A stretch of DNA of 64,000 bases from Pseudolabrys sp. FHR47. GTDB taxonomy: Bacteria > Pseudomonadota > Alphaproteobacteria > Rhizobiales > Xanthobacteraceae. Under the pieces are notes generated by a model. The model searched no databases. It saw nothing but the letters and a program-made list of their open reading frames with translations, and was not told where the DNA came from. The stretch lies in contig NZ_CP039740.1 in NCBI RefSeq assembly GCF_005153485.1, positions 1,243,001 through 1,307,000 on the forward strand, given 5' to 3'. The translations under genes and the position numbers were made by a program. Position 1 is the stretch's first letter, and the number at the start of each line of letters is the position of its first letter. Shown here in pieces: positions 8,469 through 17,257 of this stretch.

Positions 8469-8633
8469 GTGGCCGATCGTAATGCACTTGGAAAAATCGG
8501 CCTGATGTTCGTTGCCGCGACCCTGTTCGTGATGATGATGGGTGCCGTGGTCGTGGCCGGCCATCTGTCCGGGCGCGCCGATTTCGAAGATGGGTCCCGC
8601 GTCTTCGGCATCACCGCGGACGAAAGCCGCTAA
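8469..8633 (+). CDS. Small single-pass membrane protein
   Basis: This 54-residue product has a GTG start and GGAG at 8457-8460 eight bases upstream. It has one hydrophobic helix (KIGLMFVAATLFVMMMGAVVVAGHL) and a short acidic tail ending ITADESR. The well-placed ribosome site, coherent membrane protein composition and clean intergenic position support it. Its function is unknown. Confidence 0.6.
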   Translation: MADRNALGKIGLMFVAATLFVMMMGAVVVAGHLSGRADFEDGSRVFGITADESR

Positions 8634-8933
8634 GGCCTCCGAACGGGAGCCGGTCGGATCAATCCGGCAAAAAAGAACCCCGCTGCGGCGGGGTTCAAGT
8701 TGTTGGGAGGAGTGTCCGAACGGACGTCTGTCTCCGCATTGGCGCGGCAGGACATGTCGCCAGCGAATTCCCTCACTGCACAGCCGCTGACGACGAATCA
8801 GTCAGTCACGGACCCCTGCACATTAACGCGGCAGACCTTGGCGGCGGAGGTTGCCGGATGCGTCCGGCGGCAAATCCACAATCCTGAGCCGTGAACCGTC
8901 TAACCGCACGTACCGGCGGTACCCGGCGGCAGG
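8634..8933. other. Intergenic region without a gene
   Basis: Apart from the minus-strand terminator at 8669-8696, I see no coding frame, repeat or RNA gene here. Confidence 0.5.
8669..8696 (-). terminator. Terminator reading leftward
   Basis: A 9-bp stem (GAACCCCGC with GCGGGGTTC, 4-base loop) has six A on its left, so the T-run lies downstream on the minus strand. It is about 240 bases past the stop of the minus-strand gene at 8934-9395, the likely transcript it ends. Confidence 0.7.
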
Positions 8934-9395
8934 TCAGCTCGCCGGGCGATGGCCCTGAGGCGGCCGGGTGGGGTCGCCGCGCCACTGCTTGAGGCTGTCG
9001 CCGATCACCTGCATCGCCGTCATGGCGGCGTGGTTCAGGCTGGCATAGCCGGAGACTTCCCGGGTGACGCGGTCGCCCTCCTGGCGGAGCATGTCGCGGA
9101 CGCCCTGGAGTTCCAGAATGACGCGGTCGATCTCGTCCATCGACTGGCTCGACACGCGGCGGATGAGCGTGCCGAGGTTGTCGGCAACGACATCGCCGGA
9201 AGCCTCTGCTTCGCCGCGCGGGCGGCGCGCCACGTCTCGGCGGACGAATTCGCGGATCTCGCCTTCGAAGGCGTTCGCTGCTGCCTGATCGATCTCGCCG
9301 AGCCGTTCAGGTGCGCGCGGCGGTGCGAAGCGCTCGGGCCCCGCTTTGTCCGCGGACTTGTCGGCACCGAAACGGTCGGGTTTCGTCGTGGTCAT
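8934..9395 (-). CDS. Cytoplasmic hypothetical protein, predicted helical
   Basis: I do not recognise this 153-residue soluble protein. The first 60 residues are charged and low in structure. Residues about 75-140 form likely amphipathic helices (SMDEIDRVILELQGVRDMLRQEGDRVTREV in the middle), suggesting an oligomer or a partner-binding coiled coil. AGGAG lies just before the ATG at 9395. It stands alone between a leftward terminator and a convergently placed intergenic region. Confidence 0.7.
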   Translation of the reverse strand: MTTTKPDRFGADKSADKAGPERFAPPRAPERLGEIDQAAANAFEGEIREFVRRDVARRPRGEAEASGDVVADNLGTLIRRVSSQSMDEIDRVILELQGVRDMLRQEGDRVTREVSGYASLNHAAMTAMQVIGDSLKQWRGDPTRPPQGHRPAS

Positions 9396-9533
9396 GAGCA
9401 ACTCCTGTACAGGCGCAACCGCGCGCATGATCCCCCAGAAGCGGCGGATTGCGACATGTGAACCGGGCGGGGTTTGGGCCGCCAGCGGGCGGGAATGCGG
9501 CGGAGGGAACTTCGCGGGTCTTAGCCCCGCTTG

Positions 9534-10571
9534 TTACCAACTGAATCGCGCGCGCGCGCGGACAGAGCGGCTTTCGTCCGCTTTGCCGACGTCGTGGATC
9601 GATGTCGACACGCTTAACGGCCCGTAAAGTTTCTGCTCGGCGCTGAGCGTGTTGTGCGTCACCGGATCGGTGCTGCTCGACGACACGCCGGCGCCGAGTG
9701 CGGTGCCGGTGGCAAGGATGTTGAACCGCGCCGAATTCTCCTGGCCCCAGACCCGCGATGTCGTCGTGCCGTCGGACGATGGCAGCGCCATCAGCGGAAT
9801 GTCGGACGTCGTCGTGCCGCGTCCGAATGTTTCCGTCATCGACGTGCGGCTTTGCAGGGTCATCGACAGATGACTGCCGATCGGCATGGACCGCTTCAGT
9901 GTCGTGGCGAGCAGGCCCTGTTCGCCGGCCGGGTTCACGCGCGCATCGACGGTGGCGAACTCATGAACATCGACCGACGCCCAAGCCGCATTGGCCGCGC
10001 GCGCATTGCGCTGAACGCGCAGCGGATTGTCCGGCGACCAGCCGGCGCTAGCGTCCGGCGCCACAGCAAGATCGGCACCGACACGCGCTTTCCAGTCACC
10101 GGTCTCGGGTGCGATCGGTTGTTTGAAAACGACAGTGCTGAGGTCGCCGGCGTTTCCGGTCTTCGATACTTCGAAACCGTTCGACTTCAGTCCGGCGGTC
10201 TTGCGCAGGCGCATCTCGCGCGCCGCGGCGACGGGATCATGCGCGTCGAACAGCAGGGCCTGGCTGAGCCTGTCGCGCTCTTCTGCGCTCAACGGCTTGG
10301 CTGCGACATCGCCGTCAAGACCCGCGACTGGCGCGACAGGCGGCGGCAGATCCTCGACCTGAACCTTTGGGGCAGGCGCATCGAGAAAGCTCCAGGCCGA
10401 GCCGTCGACCGAGCCGCGCAATTGCAGCTCCGCATCGCCGGACCCGGGGACATCTCCGGAAGCGACCTGCGTCTGATCATCGTGACGAATGTCGTCGGCG
10501 CGCACTGGCGCGGCCGCGCACAGCAATGCAACAGCAATCAGCGGGCCGACGGGGCTCGATGAGCGACGCAT
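9534..10571 (-). CDS. Exported hypothetical protein, probable outer-membrane beta-barrel
   Basis: This 345-residue product has a good signal peptide (SPVGPLIAVALLCAAAPVRADD). A disordered, acidic and Pro-rich segment lies at about 40-110, and alternating strand-like sequence runs to the end. It closes with ARARFSW, an aromatic C-terminus typical of outer-membrane barrels. TTLKRSMPIGSHLSMTLQS and LYGPLSVSTSIHDV read like barrel strands. The start at 10571 has AGAGGAA upstream; the frame extends 69 codons further but without exported-protein character. No family recognised. Confidence 0.72.
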   Translation of the reverse strand: MRRSSSPVGPLIAVALLCAAAPVRADDIRHDDQTQVASGDVPGSGDAELQLRGSVDGSAWSFLDAPAPKVQVEDLPPPVAPVAGLDGDVAAKPLSAEERDRLSQALLFDAHDPVAAAREMRLRKTAGLKSNGFEVSKTGNAGDLSTVVFKQPIAPETGDWKARVGADLAVAPDASAGWSPDNPLRVQRNARAANAAWASVDVHEFATVDARVNPAGEQGLLATTLKRSMPIGSHLSMTLQSRTSMTETFGRGTTTSDIPLMALPSSDGTTTSRVWGQENSARFNILATGTALGAGVSSSSTDPVTHNTLSAEQKLYGPLSVSTSIHDVGKADESRSVRARARFSW

Positions 10572-10805
10572 TACGAATTCCTCTAAACGCCGGGGAGTGC
10601 CTGTCGCGGACCCAGCCAAGGTGCCGGGAGAGTTTGGCAAAGATGTGGTCGCGGACTGCGACGCGGAGAGGCGGGCCCCTGGCCTGAGAGCCTGACCGGA
10701 AATTCGGCGAGTCATTTCAGAGGCTTGAGTGAAGGCTCTCGTTCCGTCATGCCCGGCCTTGTGCCGACCTGGCGGCACCGCGGGGCAATCGCCCCGGTTT
10801 GGCTG

Positions 10806-11264
10806 TCAGGAAGCCGGCTTGGCTTCGGCCCGCGGCCGGGGCTTCGGCGCCGCGGCGGTCGCCCGTGCGTCGGACTTGCCGCCGCCGTTCGAAGCGCCGA
10901 GCTTTTTGTCGATGCAGTCGTTGACGAAATCGGCGCGCGCGTCGAGGCTGGCGCCGGCCTTCGACTTTTCGACCATTGCCCAGCAATCCATCGCGGCCTG
11001 TGCGCGCGAATTTGGCCTTTCGGGCTGCCTGACTTCCTGCCGGGCCTGCGCCTGAGCGCTAACCTGGGCACCGGCTTGAGCGTTCGCTTGGGCACTGGCT
11101 TGTGCACTGGCCTGCGCACCGCTGCTATAGGCCACCAGTTCGGACAGCGGGTTCGAGGGGCCGCCGTTCGTCTCGCAGCCGCCGAGCAGTCCGGCGGCCA
11201 GAACGGACAGCACAAGCGTGCCGATTTGACGGCGCGGCTGACACGCAGATCGTTGAAGGCGCAT
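10806..11264 (-). CDS. Lipoprotein with Ala/Gln repeat
   Basis: This 152-residue protein has a lipobox (LLGGC, Cys near residue 27) after a basic, hydrophobic signal, so it should be processed by Lgt and anchored in a membrane. Residues about 45-70 are repeats of the form QASAQANAQA. A compact region with two Cys (MDCWAMVEKSKAG and FVNDCIDKKL) follows, and the end is Pro/Arg-rich. Function unknown. The hairpin GGGGCAATCGCCCC at about 10780-10793 just past the stop may act as its terminator. Confidence 0.75.
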   Translation of the reverse strand: MRLQRSACQPRRQIGTLVLSVLAAGLLGGCETNGGPSNPLSELVAYSSGAQASAQASAQANAQAGAQVSAQAQARQEVRQPERPNSRAQAAMDCWAMVEKSKAGASLDARADFVNDCIDKKLGASNGGGKSDARATAAAPKPRPRAEAKPAS

Positions 11265-11460
11265 CGTCAGAATCCGATTGGGTCTTCCGCAGACGAAAGC
11301 AAAGACACGACGGTGATTCGCATGAATACCGCATGCTGCTGAAAAAACCGCTTTCCGGCAAGAGTCGCCGGGGTCGCACGCCTGGCGGACGTCCGCATGC
11401 CCCGCATGACGAGGCCGGCGATCCGGTTTAGGGTGCGCCAACAGTATCGGGGAGAATGCC

Positions 11461-11853
11461 ATGAACATCGTCTGGGACCATATCCATCTGCGCACGCCGG
11501 ATGTCGAAGCGACGGCGCAATGGTTCGAGCGGATGCTGGGCGGCGAGATTCTCCGGTCTACCCAGCAAGGCGCACCGCGCGTTGATATCAAGCTTGGTGG
11601 CGCGATGATTTTTCTCGCGCCGGTGAAGGCCGGTGACGGCGTCAACCCGCCGCCGGTGACGCCGTATCAGGGCCTGGACCACTTCGGCTTTCACGTGACC
11701 GATGTCGACAAGGTCGCGGCCGACCTCAAGGCCAAGGGCGTCGAGTTCACGATGGAACCCAATGTGCCGCGGCCGGGCATCAAGATTTGCTTCATTCGCG
11801 GTCCACAGGGCATTTCGATCGAACTGCTCGAGCGCGACCCCAAATACGTCTGA
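11461..11853 (+). CDS. VOC-family (glyoxalase/dioxygenase fold) protein
   Basis: This 130-residue single-domain vicinal-oxygen-chelate protein has two beta-alpha-beta-beta-beta modules. Candidate metal ligands are His in WDHIHLRTPD at the start, His in GLDHFGFHV in the middle and Glu in GISIELLERD at the end, matching a 2-His-1-carboxylate site. The family includes glyoxalases, dioxygenases and resistance proteins; the substrate here is unknown. GGGGAGA upstream supports the ATG. Confidence 0.9.
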   Translation: MNIVWDHIHLRTPDVEATAQWFERMLGGEILRSTQQGAPRVDIKLGGAMIFLAPVKAGDGVNPPPVTPYQGLDHFGFHVTDVDKVAADLKAKGVEFTMEPNVPRPGIKICFIRGPQGISIELLERDPKYV

Positions 11854-11993
11854 TTTTCAGCGATTTGACGCATGCGGCGCGCATGAGAGATTGTGCGCGT
11901 CCACAAGTAGTTTCGTCGCAAGGTGAAGGGTTGCCACGCGCCGTCACGGCCAGTAAATGCGTGCGGGGACCAATCGAAGATGGTGGGTTGATA

Positions 11994-12386
11994 ATGCGAC
12001 GTCGGATGCTGGCGACTGCCTTTCTCATATCGCTCGCAGCACCGAATGCCGCATTCGCCGAGGCCAAACTCGAACGCACGCTCAAGCTTTTGATGCCGGC
12101 CGACCGCATGGCGCAACTGTGTGACGCCACGGCCATGGCGCGCATCCGCAAGGATACGGGTAAGTTTCGTCCCGATCGCGCAGTCGCGAATGCCATGGTC
12201 GACGTTGTCATCGCCGGCAATCAGCTGGAAGCGAAAGGCGGTGCGTTTCGCAGCCGTGGCAAGTGGTACTCGCTCAGCTACACCTGCCTGACCAATGACG
12301 AACACCTCAAGGTGTTGTCGTTCGACTACAAAGTCGGCGACGAGATACCGGAGGAAAAGTGGGCGAGCTACGGCCTCTGGCAATAG
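11994..12386 (+). CDS. DUF930-family exported protein
   Basis: This 130-residue protein has a signal peptide (MLATAFLISLAAPNAAFAEA) and the DUF930 core with LMPADRMAQLCDATAMARIRK, GGAFRSRGKWYSLSYTC and the closing KWASYGLW. Two Cys probably pair in the periplasm. DUF930 proteins are typical of Hyphomicrobiales and uncharacterised. The frame is open for 69 codons further upstream, where it overlaps the VOC gene; the signal peptide decides the start at 11994. Confidence 0.88.
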   Translation: MRRRMLATAFLISLAAPNAAFAEAKLERTLKLLMPADRMAQLCDATAMARIRKDTGKFRPDRAVANAMVDVVIAGNQLEAKGGAFRSRGKWYSLSYTCLTNDEHLKVLSFDYKVGDEIPEEKWASYGLWQ

Positions 12387-12390
12387 AGCT

Positions 12391-13077
12391 TTATTGTTCC
12401 GGTTTAATCTGCATCATCGCCGCCACCGCGCCAACGACAACCGGCACGGCCAGACCCCAGAAACCGATCTTCCAATAGAGCAAAGCCGACACCGCGCAGC
12501 CGGCTGCGAAATAGAAGATGCTGGCGGCCAGCCGGCGCAAGCGCACGCGCGCCGCCTCATCATTCGGCATCGCGCCGCCGATCAGGAGATCGACGAGATC
12601 GATGGTGGCCTGCGTGGTCGAACCGGTCATCAAGGTCGATGGCGGCTGGCTGGCGAGATGCACACGGTGCACGGCGTTCTGCAGCGCCATCGCGGCAATG
12701 CCGGCGAAGCCGGTAAGCAGCGCTGCCGGGCTGTCGGCATTGGTGAACGGGCCGAAGACAACAGCCATCACGAAGAACGCGGCCAGGAGCAGCACCTTGA
12801 CGCTCAACAGCGTTGACAGCACCGATTTGCCGCGGCGGCGCAGCGCATTGCCGGCGAACCGTGCCAGCGCGACGACCAGAACGAATTCCGGAAGCGCGAG
12901 CATTTTGCCGACAATGCCGTGACTGCCTTCAATCAGCGCGGCGGCGAGCGTGACGAAATTGCCGGTCACGTGTGCGGTGAACAGGCCCTGCAGGCCGAGA
13001 AATCCGGCGGTGTCGACGAAGCCGCCATTGAATGCCAACAGAGCGGCGAGTGCTCCGGGGCTGCCGAAATTCTTCAT
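12391..13077 (-). CDS. DUF1275 (YoaK-like) membrane protein
   Basis: This 228-residue inner-membrane protein has about six hydrophobic helices. The family signatures are NGGFVDTAGFLGLQGLFTAHVTGNF near the start and the central GMQN-like block AAMALQNAVHRVHLAS with a following TGSTTQATIDL. DUF1275 members are widespread, and transport has been proposed without proof. The gene is convergent with the DUF930 gene, with only 4 bases between stops. Confidence 0.92.
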   Translation of the reverse strand: MKNFGSPGALAALLAFNGGFVDTAGFLGLQGLFTAHVTGNFVTLAAALIEGSHGIVGKMLALPEFVLVVALARFAGNALRRRGKSVLSTLLSVKVLLLAAFFVMAVVFGPFTNADSPAALLTGFAGIAAMALQNAVHRVHLASQPPSTLMTGSTTQATIDLVDLLIGGAMPNDEAARVRLRRLAASIFYFAAGCAVSALLYWKIGFWGLAVPVVVGAVAAMMQIKPEQ

Positions 13078-13133
13078 CGCCGTTCCTGATGCGGACGATC
13101 CGTGCGGTCCCGGCGCGACGGATATCGGCCGTT

Positions 13134-13379
13134 CTATTTGCTGTCCTTAACCGTCGTGGTCGGGCGATCGCTGCCGCTCGCGGTCTCGGCGTGCCACTTG
13201 CCCTTTTCGTCTTCGTACTCGATTTCCTCGGTGTGGCCCGGCACGATCTGCTCGGCGGCGGCGCGCTTGGCGGCTGCCAGCGCCGCATCATGCGTCGGAA
13301 AGGGCTCGGAGAATACGCCGTCGACCTTGTAGGCCCAGCCGCCGTCATGTTCGACGATTTCATAGGTAACGTTGGTCAT
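13134..13379 (-). CDS. DUF2188-family small protein
   Basis: This 81-residue protein has the DUF2188 pattern: strand-rich YEIVEHDGGWAYKVDG, then PFPTHDAALAAAKRAAAEQ, then IEYEDEKGKWHAE. The family is a small cytoplasmic fold of unknown role. The frame continues far upstream through the cvpA gene in another reading; the start MTNVTYEI at 13379 is decided by homology and a fitting length. Confidence 0.85.
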   Translation of the reverse strand: MTNVTYEIVEHDGGWAYKVDGVFSEPFPTHDAALAAAKRAAAEQIVPGHTEEIEYEDEKGKWHAETASGSDRPTTTVKDSK

Positions 13380-13462
13380 GAGACGCCTCGTCGTCAGATC
13401 GTTGTGTGTTGCCGGTAAATTTAGGAGGCCGCCGCCGGATTGTACAGGCGACATTGCGCGAG

Positions 13463-13996
13463 CTACAGGCCGTGCTCGCGCTTGATGCGGTCGATATAGT
13501 CGGTCACATGAGGCGGTAATTGCCGCAATCCCTGCGCGCCGGCTTGCGACAATACCGGGCGTAGTCTGGAACCGGCCAGGAATGCCGGTTCGCGGTCCGG
13601 CGGGATCAGGCGGTCGAACACCAGCACGATCAGGACGGCAACCAGTACAATACGCACGGCGCCGAGCAAGGCGCCTGCCGCGCGATCGAACGCACCGACA
13701 TGACGACCGGTGACCTCGCCGACGGCGCCGCGCATCAGCGCCGCCAGCAGGAAGCCGACGATCAGGAAGATCGCGAACAGCAAGACCGGCGTCTGTGCCT
13801 GACCGAATTGAAACCGCTCGTTCACCCACGGCAGGATGAGCGGCATGATCATGATGGCGGCCGGTGCGGCGACTGCATAGCCGAGGATCGTGGCCAGGCT
13901 GCGCATGAGGCCGGTTCGAAATCCGGCTACGATCGCGACGATGAGACACAGAATGACGACGCCATCGAACAGGTTGAACGGCAGGTCGGCGGGCAT
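13463..13996 (-). CDS. CvpA-family membrane protein
   Basis: This 177-residue inner-membrane protein has four hydrophobic helices and the family opening NLFDGVVILCLIVAIVAGFRTGLMRSL, with GYAVAAPAA after it. CvpA proteins are linked to colicin V export and envelope stress tolerance in enterobacteria. In alphaproteobacteria cvpA often neighbours purF or radA, which is not the case here. The C-terminus is a short soluble helix (HVTDYIDRIKREHGL). Confidence 0.9.
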   Translation of the reverse strand: MPADLPFNLFDGVVILCLIVAIVAGFRTGLMRSLATILGYAVAAPAAIMIMPLILPWVNERFQFGQAQTPVLLFAIFLIVGFLLAALMRGAVGEVTGRHVGAFDRAAGALLGAVRIVLVAVLIVLVFDRLIPPDREPAFLAGSRLRPVLSQAGAQGLRQLPPHVTDYIDRIKREHGL

Positions 13997-14216
13997 GGGA
14001 TTGTCCAGTTCGCGGATCGGGTCTGGCGGTGTTTATGCTAAGGCGGGACGCCGGCCAAGGCCAGCGCCGAAGTTTGACCGCAGCCGTGCGTGAAGACGGA
14101 CGAGTTTGCATGACAGGACGATGATGGCGACCCGCATTGCCTCATCTGCGTTGGCTTGACCGCCGCTCATTGGCTAGACTGCCGCGTAATTTGTAGAGCA
14201 GGCGAGGAGAGAGGTC

Positions 14217-14711
14217 ATGGCATTTTCGGTGTCGAGCAATAGTTTCAAGGATGGCGACTATCTGGCGCTGACCCATGCCGGTTCGCCCGATCATGGCTTC
14301 GGCTGCACCGGCGATAACAAGTCGCCGCATCTGAAATGGTCGCCGGGGCCGGCCGGGACCAAGAGCTATGCCGTGACCTGCTATGACCCCGATGCGCCGA
14401 CCGGCTCAGGCTTCTGGCACTGGCTGGTGGTCAACATCCCGCCGGATGTGACCGAACTGGCACTCGGCGCCGGCAGTCCGGGCGGTGCGTTACCCAAGGG
14501 CGCGTTGCAGACGCGCACCGACTATGGCTTTGCCGGTTACGGTGGTCCCTGTCCGCCGCAGGGCGACCATCCGCACCGCTATCTGTTCACGGTGTTCGCC
14601 GTGAATGAGGTGCTTGGCGTGAAGGAAGACACGCCGGCGGCACAGATCGGCTTCAACCTCAATTTCAAGACACTCGCCAAAGCGAGCATCATGGGCCTGT
14701 TCAAGCGCTGA
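14217..14711 (+). CDS. YbhB/YbcL-type PEBP (Raf-kinase-inhibitor-like) protein
   Basis: This 164-residue protein of the phosphatidylethanolamine-binding family is cytoplasmic, as it lacks a signal peptide. The ligand pocket motifs are present: YDPDAPTGSGFWHW, then NIPPDV, and GPCPPQGDHPHRYLFTVFAV near the end. Bacterial members have no established substrate. GAGGAGAGAGG upstream gives a strong ribosome site. Confidence 0.93.
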   Translation: MAFSVSSNSFKDGDYLALTHAGSPDHGFGCTGDNKSPHLKWSPGPAGTKSYAVTCYDPDAPTGSGFWHWLVVNIPPDVTELALGAGSPGGALPKGALQTRTDYGFAGYGGPCPPQGDHPHRYLFTVFAVNEVLGVKEDTPAAQIGFNLNFKTLAKASIMGLFKR

Positions 14712-14828
14712 ACGTTTCCGCGGGTTGCCGTGGAACTTTCAGCCCGCCGGCGTATTATGACGAGGCGCCGACTCAGTGCCGCCGCGAACAATGCGACGGG
14801 CGTCGGCATGCCCAAGGAGACTTCCCCA

Positions 14829-15269
14829 ATGACAATCCGTGCAAGCATCCGCGCCGCGATGGTGGCGTTCGTTGCGCTTCTCGGTTTCGCGTTCGTGTCC
14901 GCCGCTCATGCCGATAGCGGCCGCGTTCACATCCGCATCGTGAAAGCCGGGTTCATCGTCGGCGGCTCTGGCGGCAGCGGCACGCTCACCTTCCAGGGCC
15001 GCAAGTATCGTCTGGGTATCGGCGGGGTGAGCTATGGTTTCACCTTCGGCGCGTCCGAGACCAATTTCTACGGCACGGTGTCGAATATTCGCCGTGCCTC
15101 CGACATCGAAGGCGTCTACGGCCAGGCTGGCGCCGGCGCCGCCGCGATGCGCGGCGCGCAGGGCGTCGTGCTGACCAACCAGAAGGGCGCGGTGCTAACC
15201 CTGTCCGGGCGGCAGGCGGGCCTGATCATCAGCGCCGATCTCAGCGGCCTGGTGCTGACGCTGCGCTAA
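14829..15269 (+). CDS. Exported Gly-rich hypothetical protein
   Basis: This 146-residue protein has a signal peptide (VAFVALLGFAFVSAAHA) and a short mature domain rich in Gly and beta-strand sequence, such as VKAGFIVGGSGGSGTLTFQG and GVSYGFTFGASETNFYG. The repeated glycine-loop strands hint at a small barrel or lipid-binding fold distantly like SYLF/EipA proteins. That is an impression, not an assignment. AAGGAG precedes the ATG at 14829, which is preferred to an earlier in-frame ATG at 14730. Confidence 0.75.
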   Translation: MTIRASIRAAMVAFVALLGFAFVSAAHADSGRVHIRIVKAGFIVGGSGGSGTLTFQGRKYRLGIGGVSYGFTFGASETNFYGTVSNIRRASDIEGVYGQAGAGAAAMRGAQGVVLTNQKGAVLTLSGRQAGLIISADLSGLVLTLR

Positions 15270-15377
15270 CGGTTCGAGATCACGGCGACGCGGGCGGGCG
15301 GCGGCAGCCGCGCCGCCCGTTTTGCCGTGCGGCGGAGATAGTTGACAAAGTCAAATAATGGCGCGAACGTCGCGGCC

Positions 15378-16307
15378 ATGTCAGAGCCGCCGGTCTCACC
15401 GCAACGTCTGAGTATCGCTGTCGTCGGCCTCGGCGGCATTGGCGGCACGGCCGCGGGCTTATTGACCCGCACCGGGCTTCACGACGTCACCGCCTGCGTG
15501 CGCAAGCCGCTCGAGCGGCTCATGGTCGAAGGCCCCGACGGCGCTTTCGAGGTGCCGCTGACGGCACTGACCGATCCTGCCGATGCGAGACCCGTCGACT
15601 GGGTCCTGCTCTGCACCAAGACGCATGAGACGGCCTCGGCGGGGCCGTGGCTGGAGCGACTGTGCACGCCGTCGACGACGGTCGCGGCTTTGCAGAACGG
15701 CATCGATCACGTCGAGCGCATTGCGCCTTATGTCAACGGCGCGGCGATCGTGCCGGCGCTGGTCTATTACAACGGCGAACGGCTGGCGCCGGACCACGTG
15801 CGTTACAAGCCGGTGAGCGAGAATGAACTCGTCGTGCCTGACGATGCGGGCGGCCGCGCCTTCGCCGCGTTGATGGGCGATACGCCGCTGCACGTTTTGG
15901 TCAGTGCCGATTTTGTCACGCTGAAATGGCGCAAGCTGCTGGTCAATGCCATCGCCAATCCGATAACCGCGCTGACCCTGCAGCGCTTCGCCGTGTTCGA
16001 GCGGCCGGATATTCAGCTCCTGTCCCTCGCCATACTCGACGAGGCCGGGCGCGTGGCGCGGGTCGACGGCGCCGGCCTTCACGACGACGAAAGCCAACGC
16101 GTCCTGAAGATGGTGCGGGGGTTTGGTGCGAACCTTTCCACCTCGACCTATTTCGACCGGCTCGCCGGTCGGCCGTTCGAGGTCGAGGCGCTGACCGGCG
16201 CCATCGTCGCCGCCGGCGAGCGATACGGCATCGCGACGCCGCTCAACGGCCTGCTGCTGACGCTGCTGCGCGCCATCAGCGAAGAAAACGCGAAGACGCA
16301 GACTTAA
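15378..16307 (+). CDS. Ketopantoate reductase-like dehydrogenase (PanE/ApbA family)
   Basis: This 309-residue protein has the N-terminal NADP-binding Rossmann motif VVGLGGIGGTAAG and the ApbA C-terminal domain. KWRKLLVNAIANPITAL contains the family's catalytic Lys/Asn region. 2-Dehydropantoate 2-reductase makes pantoate for CoA, but many homologues have other substrates, and a second paralogue lies at 38268-39194. A TTG with GGAG four bases upstream at 15342 is an alternative start adding 12 residues. Its stop overlaps that of the next, convergent gene. Confidence 0.88.
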   Translation: MSEPPVSPQRLSIAVVGLGGIGGTAAGLLTRTGLHDVTACVRKPLERLMVEGPDGAFEVPLTALTDPADARPVDWVLLCTKTHETASAGPWLERLCTPSTTVAALQNGIDHVERIAPYVNGAAIVPALVYYNGERLAPDHVRYKPVSENELVVPDDAGGRAFAALMGDTPLHVLVSADFVTLKWRKLLVNAIANPITALTLQRFAVFERPDIQLLSLAILDEAGRVARVDGAGLHDDESQRVLKMVRGFGANLSTSTYFDRLAGRPFEVEALTGAIVAAGERYGIATPLNGLLLTLLRAISEENAKTQT

Positions 16308-17224
16308 GGCGCGCTCGACACTTTGAGAATGTCGATCAGCTTGCGGTCGCGCCACTTCTGCAAATCGGCGATCGAGCGATTGCCCGCTTCCTCGGTAACG
16401 CCGTCGATGATGAGCTGCTTGTAGTCGATGATGCGCGGGTTCTTCATGTCGTCCATCCAGGTCTGCAAAGCCGGCGTGAGATGGTTCATGAAATGCGTCA
16501 TGCCGCCTTCGCCGCCGGCGAGATGGAAGGTCAGGTGCGGCCCCATCAGCGCCCAGCGCAGGCCGGGGCCATAGGCGATGGCAGCGTCGACATCGGCGAC
16601 CGAGCAGACGCCGTCGGCGACCAGGCTGACCGCCTCGCGCCATAGCGCCGCCTGCAGGCGGTTGGCGACATGACCTTTCACTTCCTTCTTGATGTGGATC
16701 GGGTGCTTGCCGATGGCGCGATAGAACGCCATCGCCTTGTTGACCGCCTCCTGCGACGTCTTCTCGCCGGCGACCACCTCGACCAGCGGAATGAGATGCG
16801 GCGGGTTGAAGGGATGGCCGATGACGCAGCGTTCGGGATGCGCGCACTTCACCGTGACGCGCGAGATCAGGAGGCCGGACGAGCTCGAAGCAATCACCAC
16901 ATCCGGCGCCGTCGCGGCATCCATCTCCTTGAAGGTCTCGATCTTGATGTCCTCGCGCTCCGGCCCGCTTTCCTGCACGAAGCTCACGCCTTTGCAGGCT
17001 TCGGTCGGCGAGGCGTGAAACGAAAACCGATCCTGGCTAGCGCCGGGCACGACCCAGCCGAGGGTTTCCAGCGTCGGCCAGGCATTGGCGATGAAGCGCC
17101 GCGCGAAGGCCTCGCCCTGCGGTGACGGATCGGTGGCGCGTACGTCGTAGCCTTGCGCGAGGAAGATCGAGGCCCAACTCGCCCCAATGGTTCCGGCTCC
17201 AACGACGGCGACGGCTTTGGACAT
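16304..17224 (-). CDS. 3-hydroxyacyl-CoA dehydrogenase-family oxidoreductase
   Basis: This 306-residue NAD-dependent enzyme has the Rossmann motif VVGAGTIGASWASIFLAQG. The catalytic His is in CVIGHPFNPPHLIPLVEVV, and the C-terminal helical domain contains GHVANRLQAALWREA. The pattern fits the single-domain group that includes L-carnitine and lambda-crystallin-like 3-hydroxy acid dehydrogenases. AAGGAG eight bases before the ATG at 17224 decides the start over a GTG three codons earlier. The SDR gene 33 bases upstream is probably cotranscribed. Confidence 0.92.
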   Translation of the reverse strand: MSKAVAVVGAGTIGASWASIFLAQGYDVRATDPSPQGEAFARRFIANAWPTLETLGWVVPGASQDRFSFHASPTEACKGVSFVQESGPEREDIKIETFKEMDAATAPDVVIASSSSGLLISRVTVKCAHPERCVIGHPFNPPHLIPLVEVVAGEKTSQEAVNKAMAFYRAIGKHPIHIKKEVKGHVANRLQAALWREAVSLVADGVCSVADVDAAIAYGPGLRWALMGPHLTFHLAGGEGGMTHFMNHLTPALQTWMDDMKNPRIIDYKQLIIDGVTEEAGNRSIADLQKWRDRKLIDILKVSSAP

Positions 17225-17257
17225 GAACGACACTCCTTAAGAATTAGATGCGAATGA

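Noticed and set aside
9549..9562. CGCGCGCG run considered as a Z-DNA or repeat element
   Set aside because: It is a short alternating run inside a coding sequence, expected at this GC content.
15342..15378. TTG start for the first ketopantoate-reductase-like gene
   Set aside because: GGAG is only four bases away and the ATG at 15378 gives the usual N-terminus; it remains an alternative.
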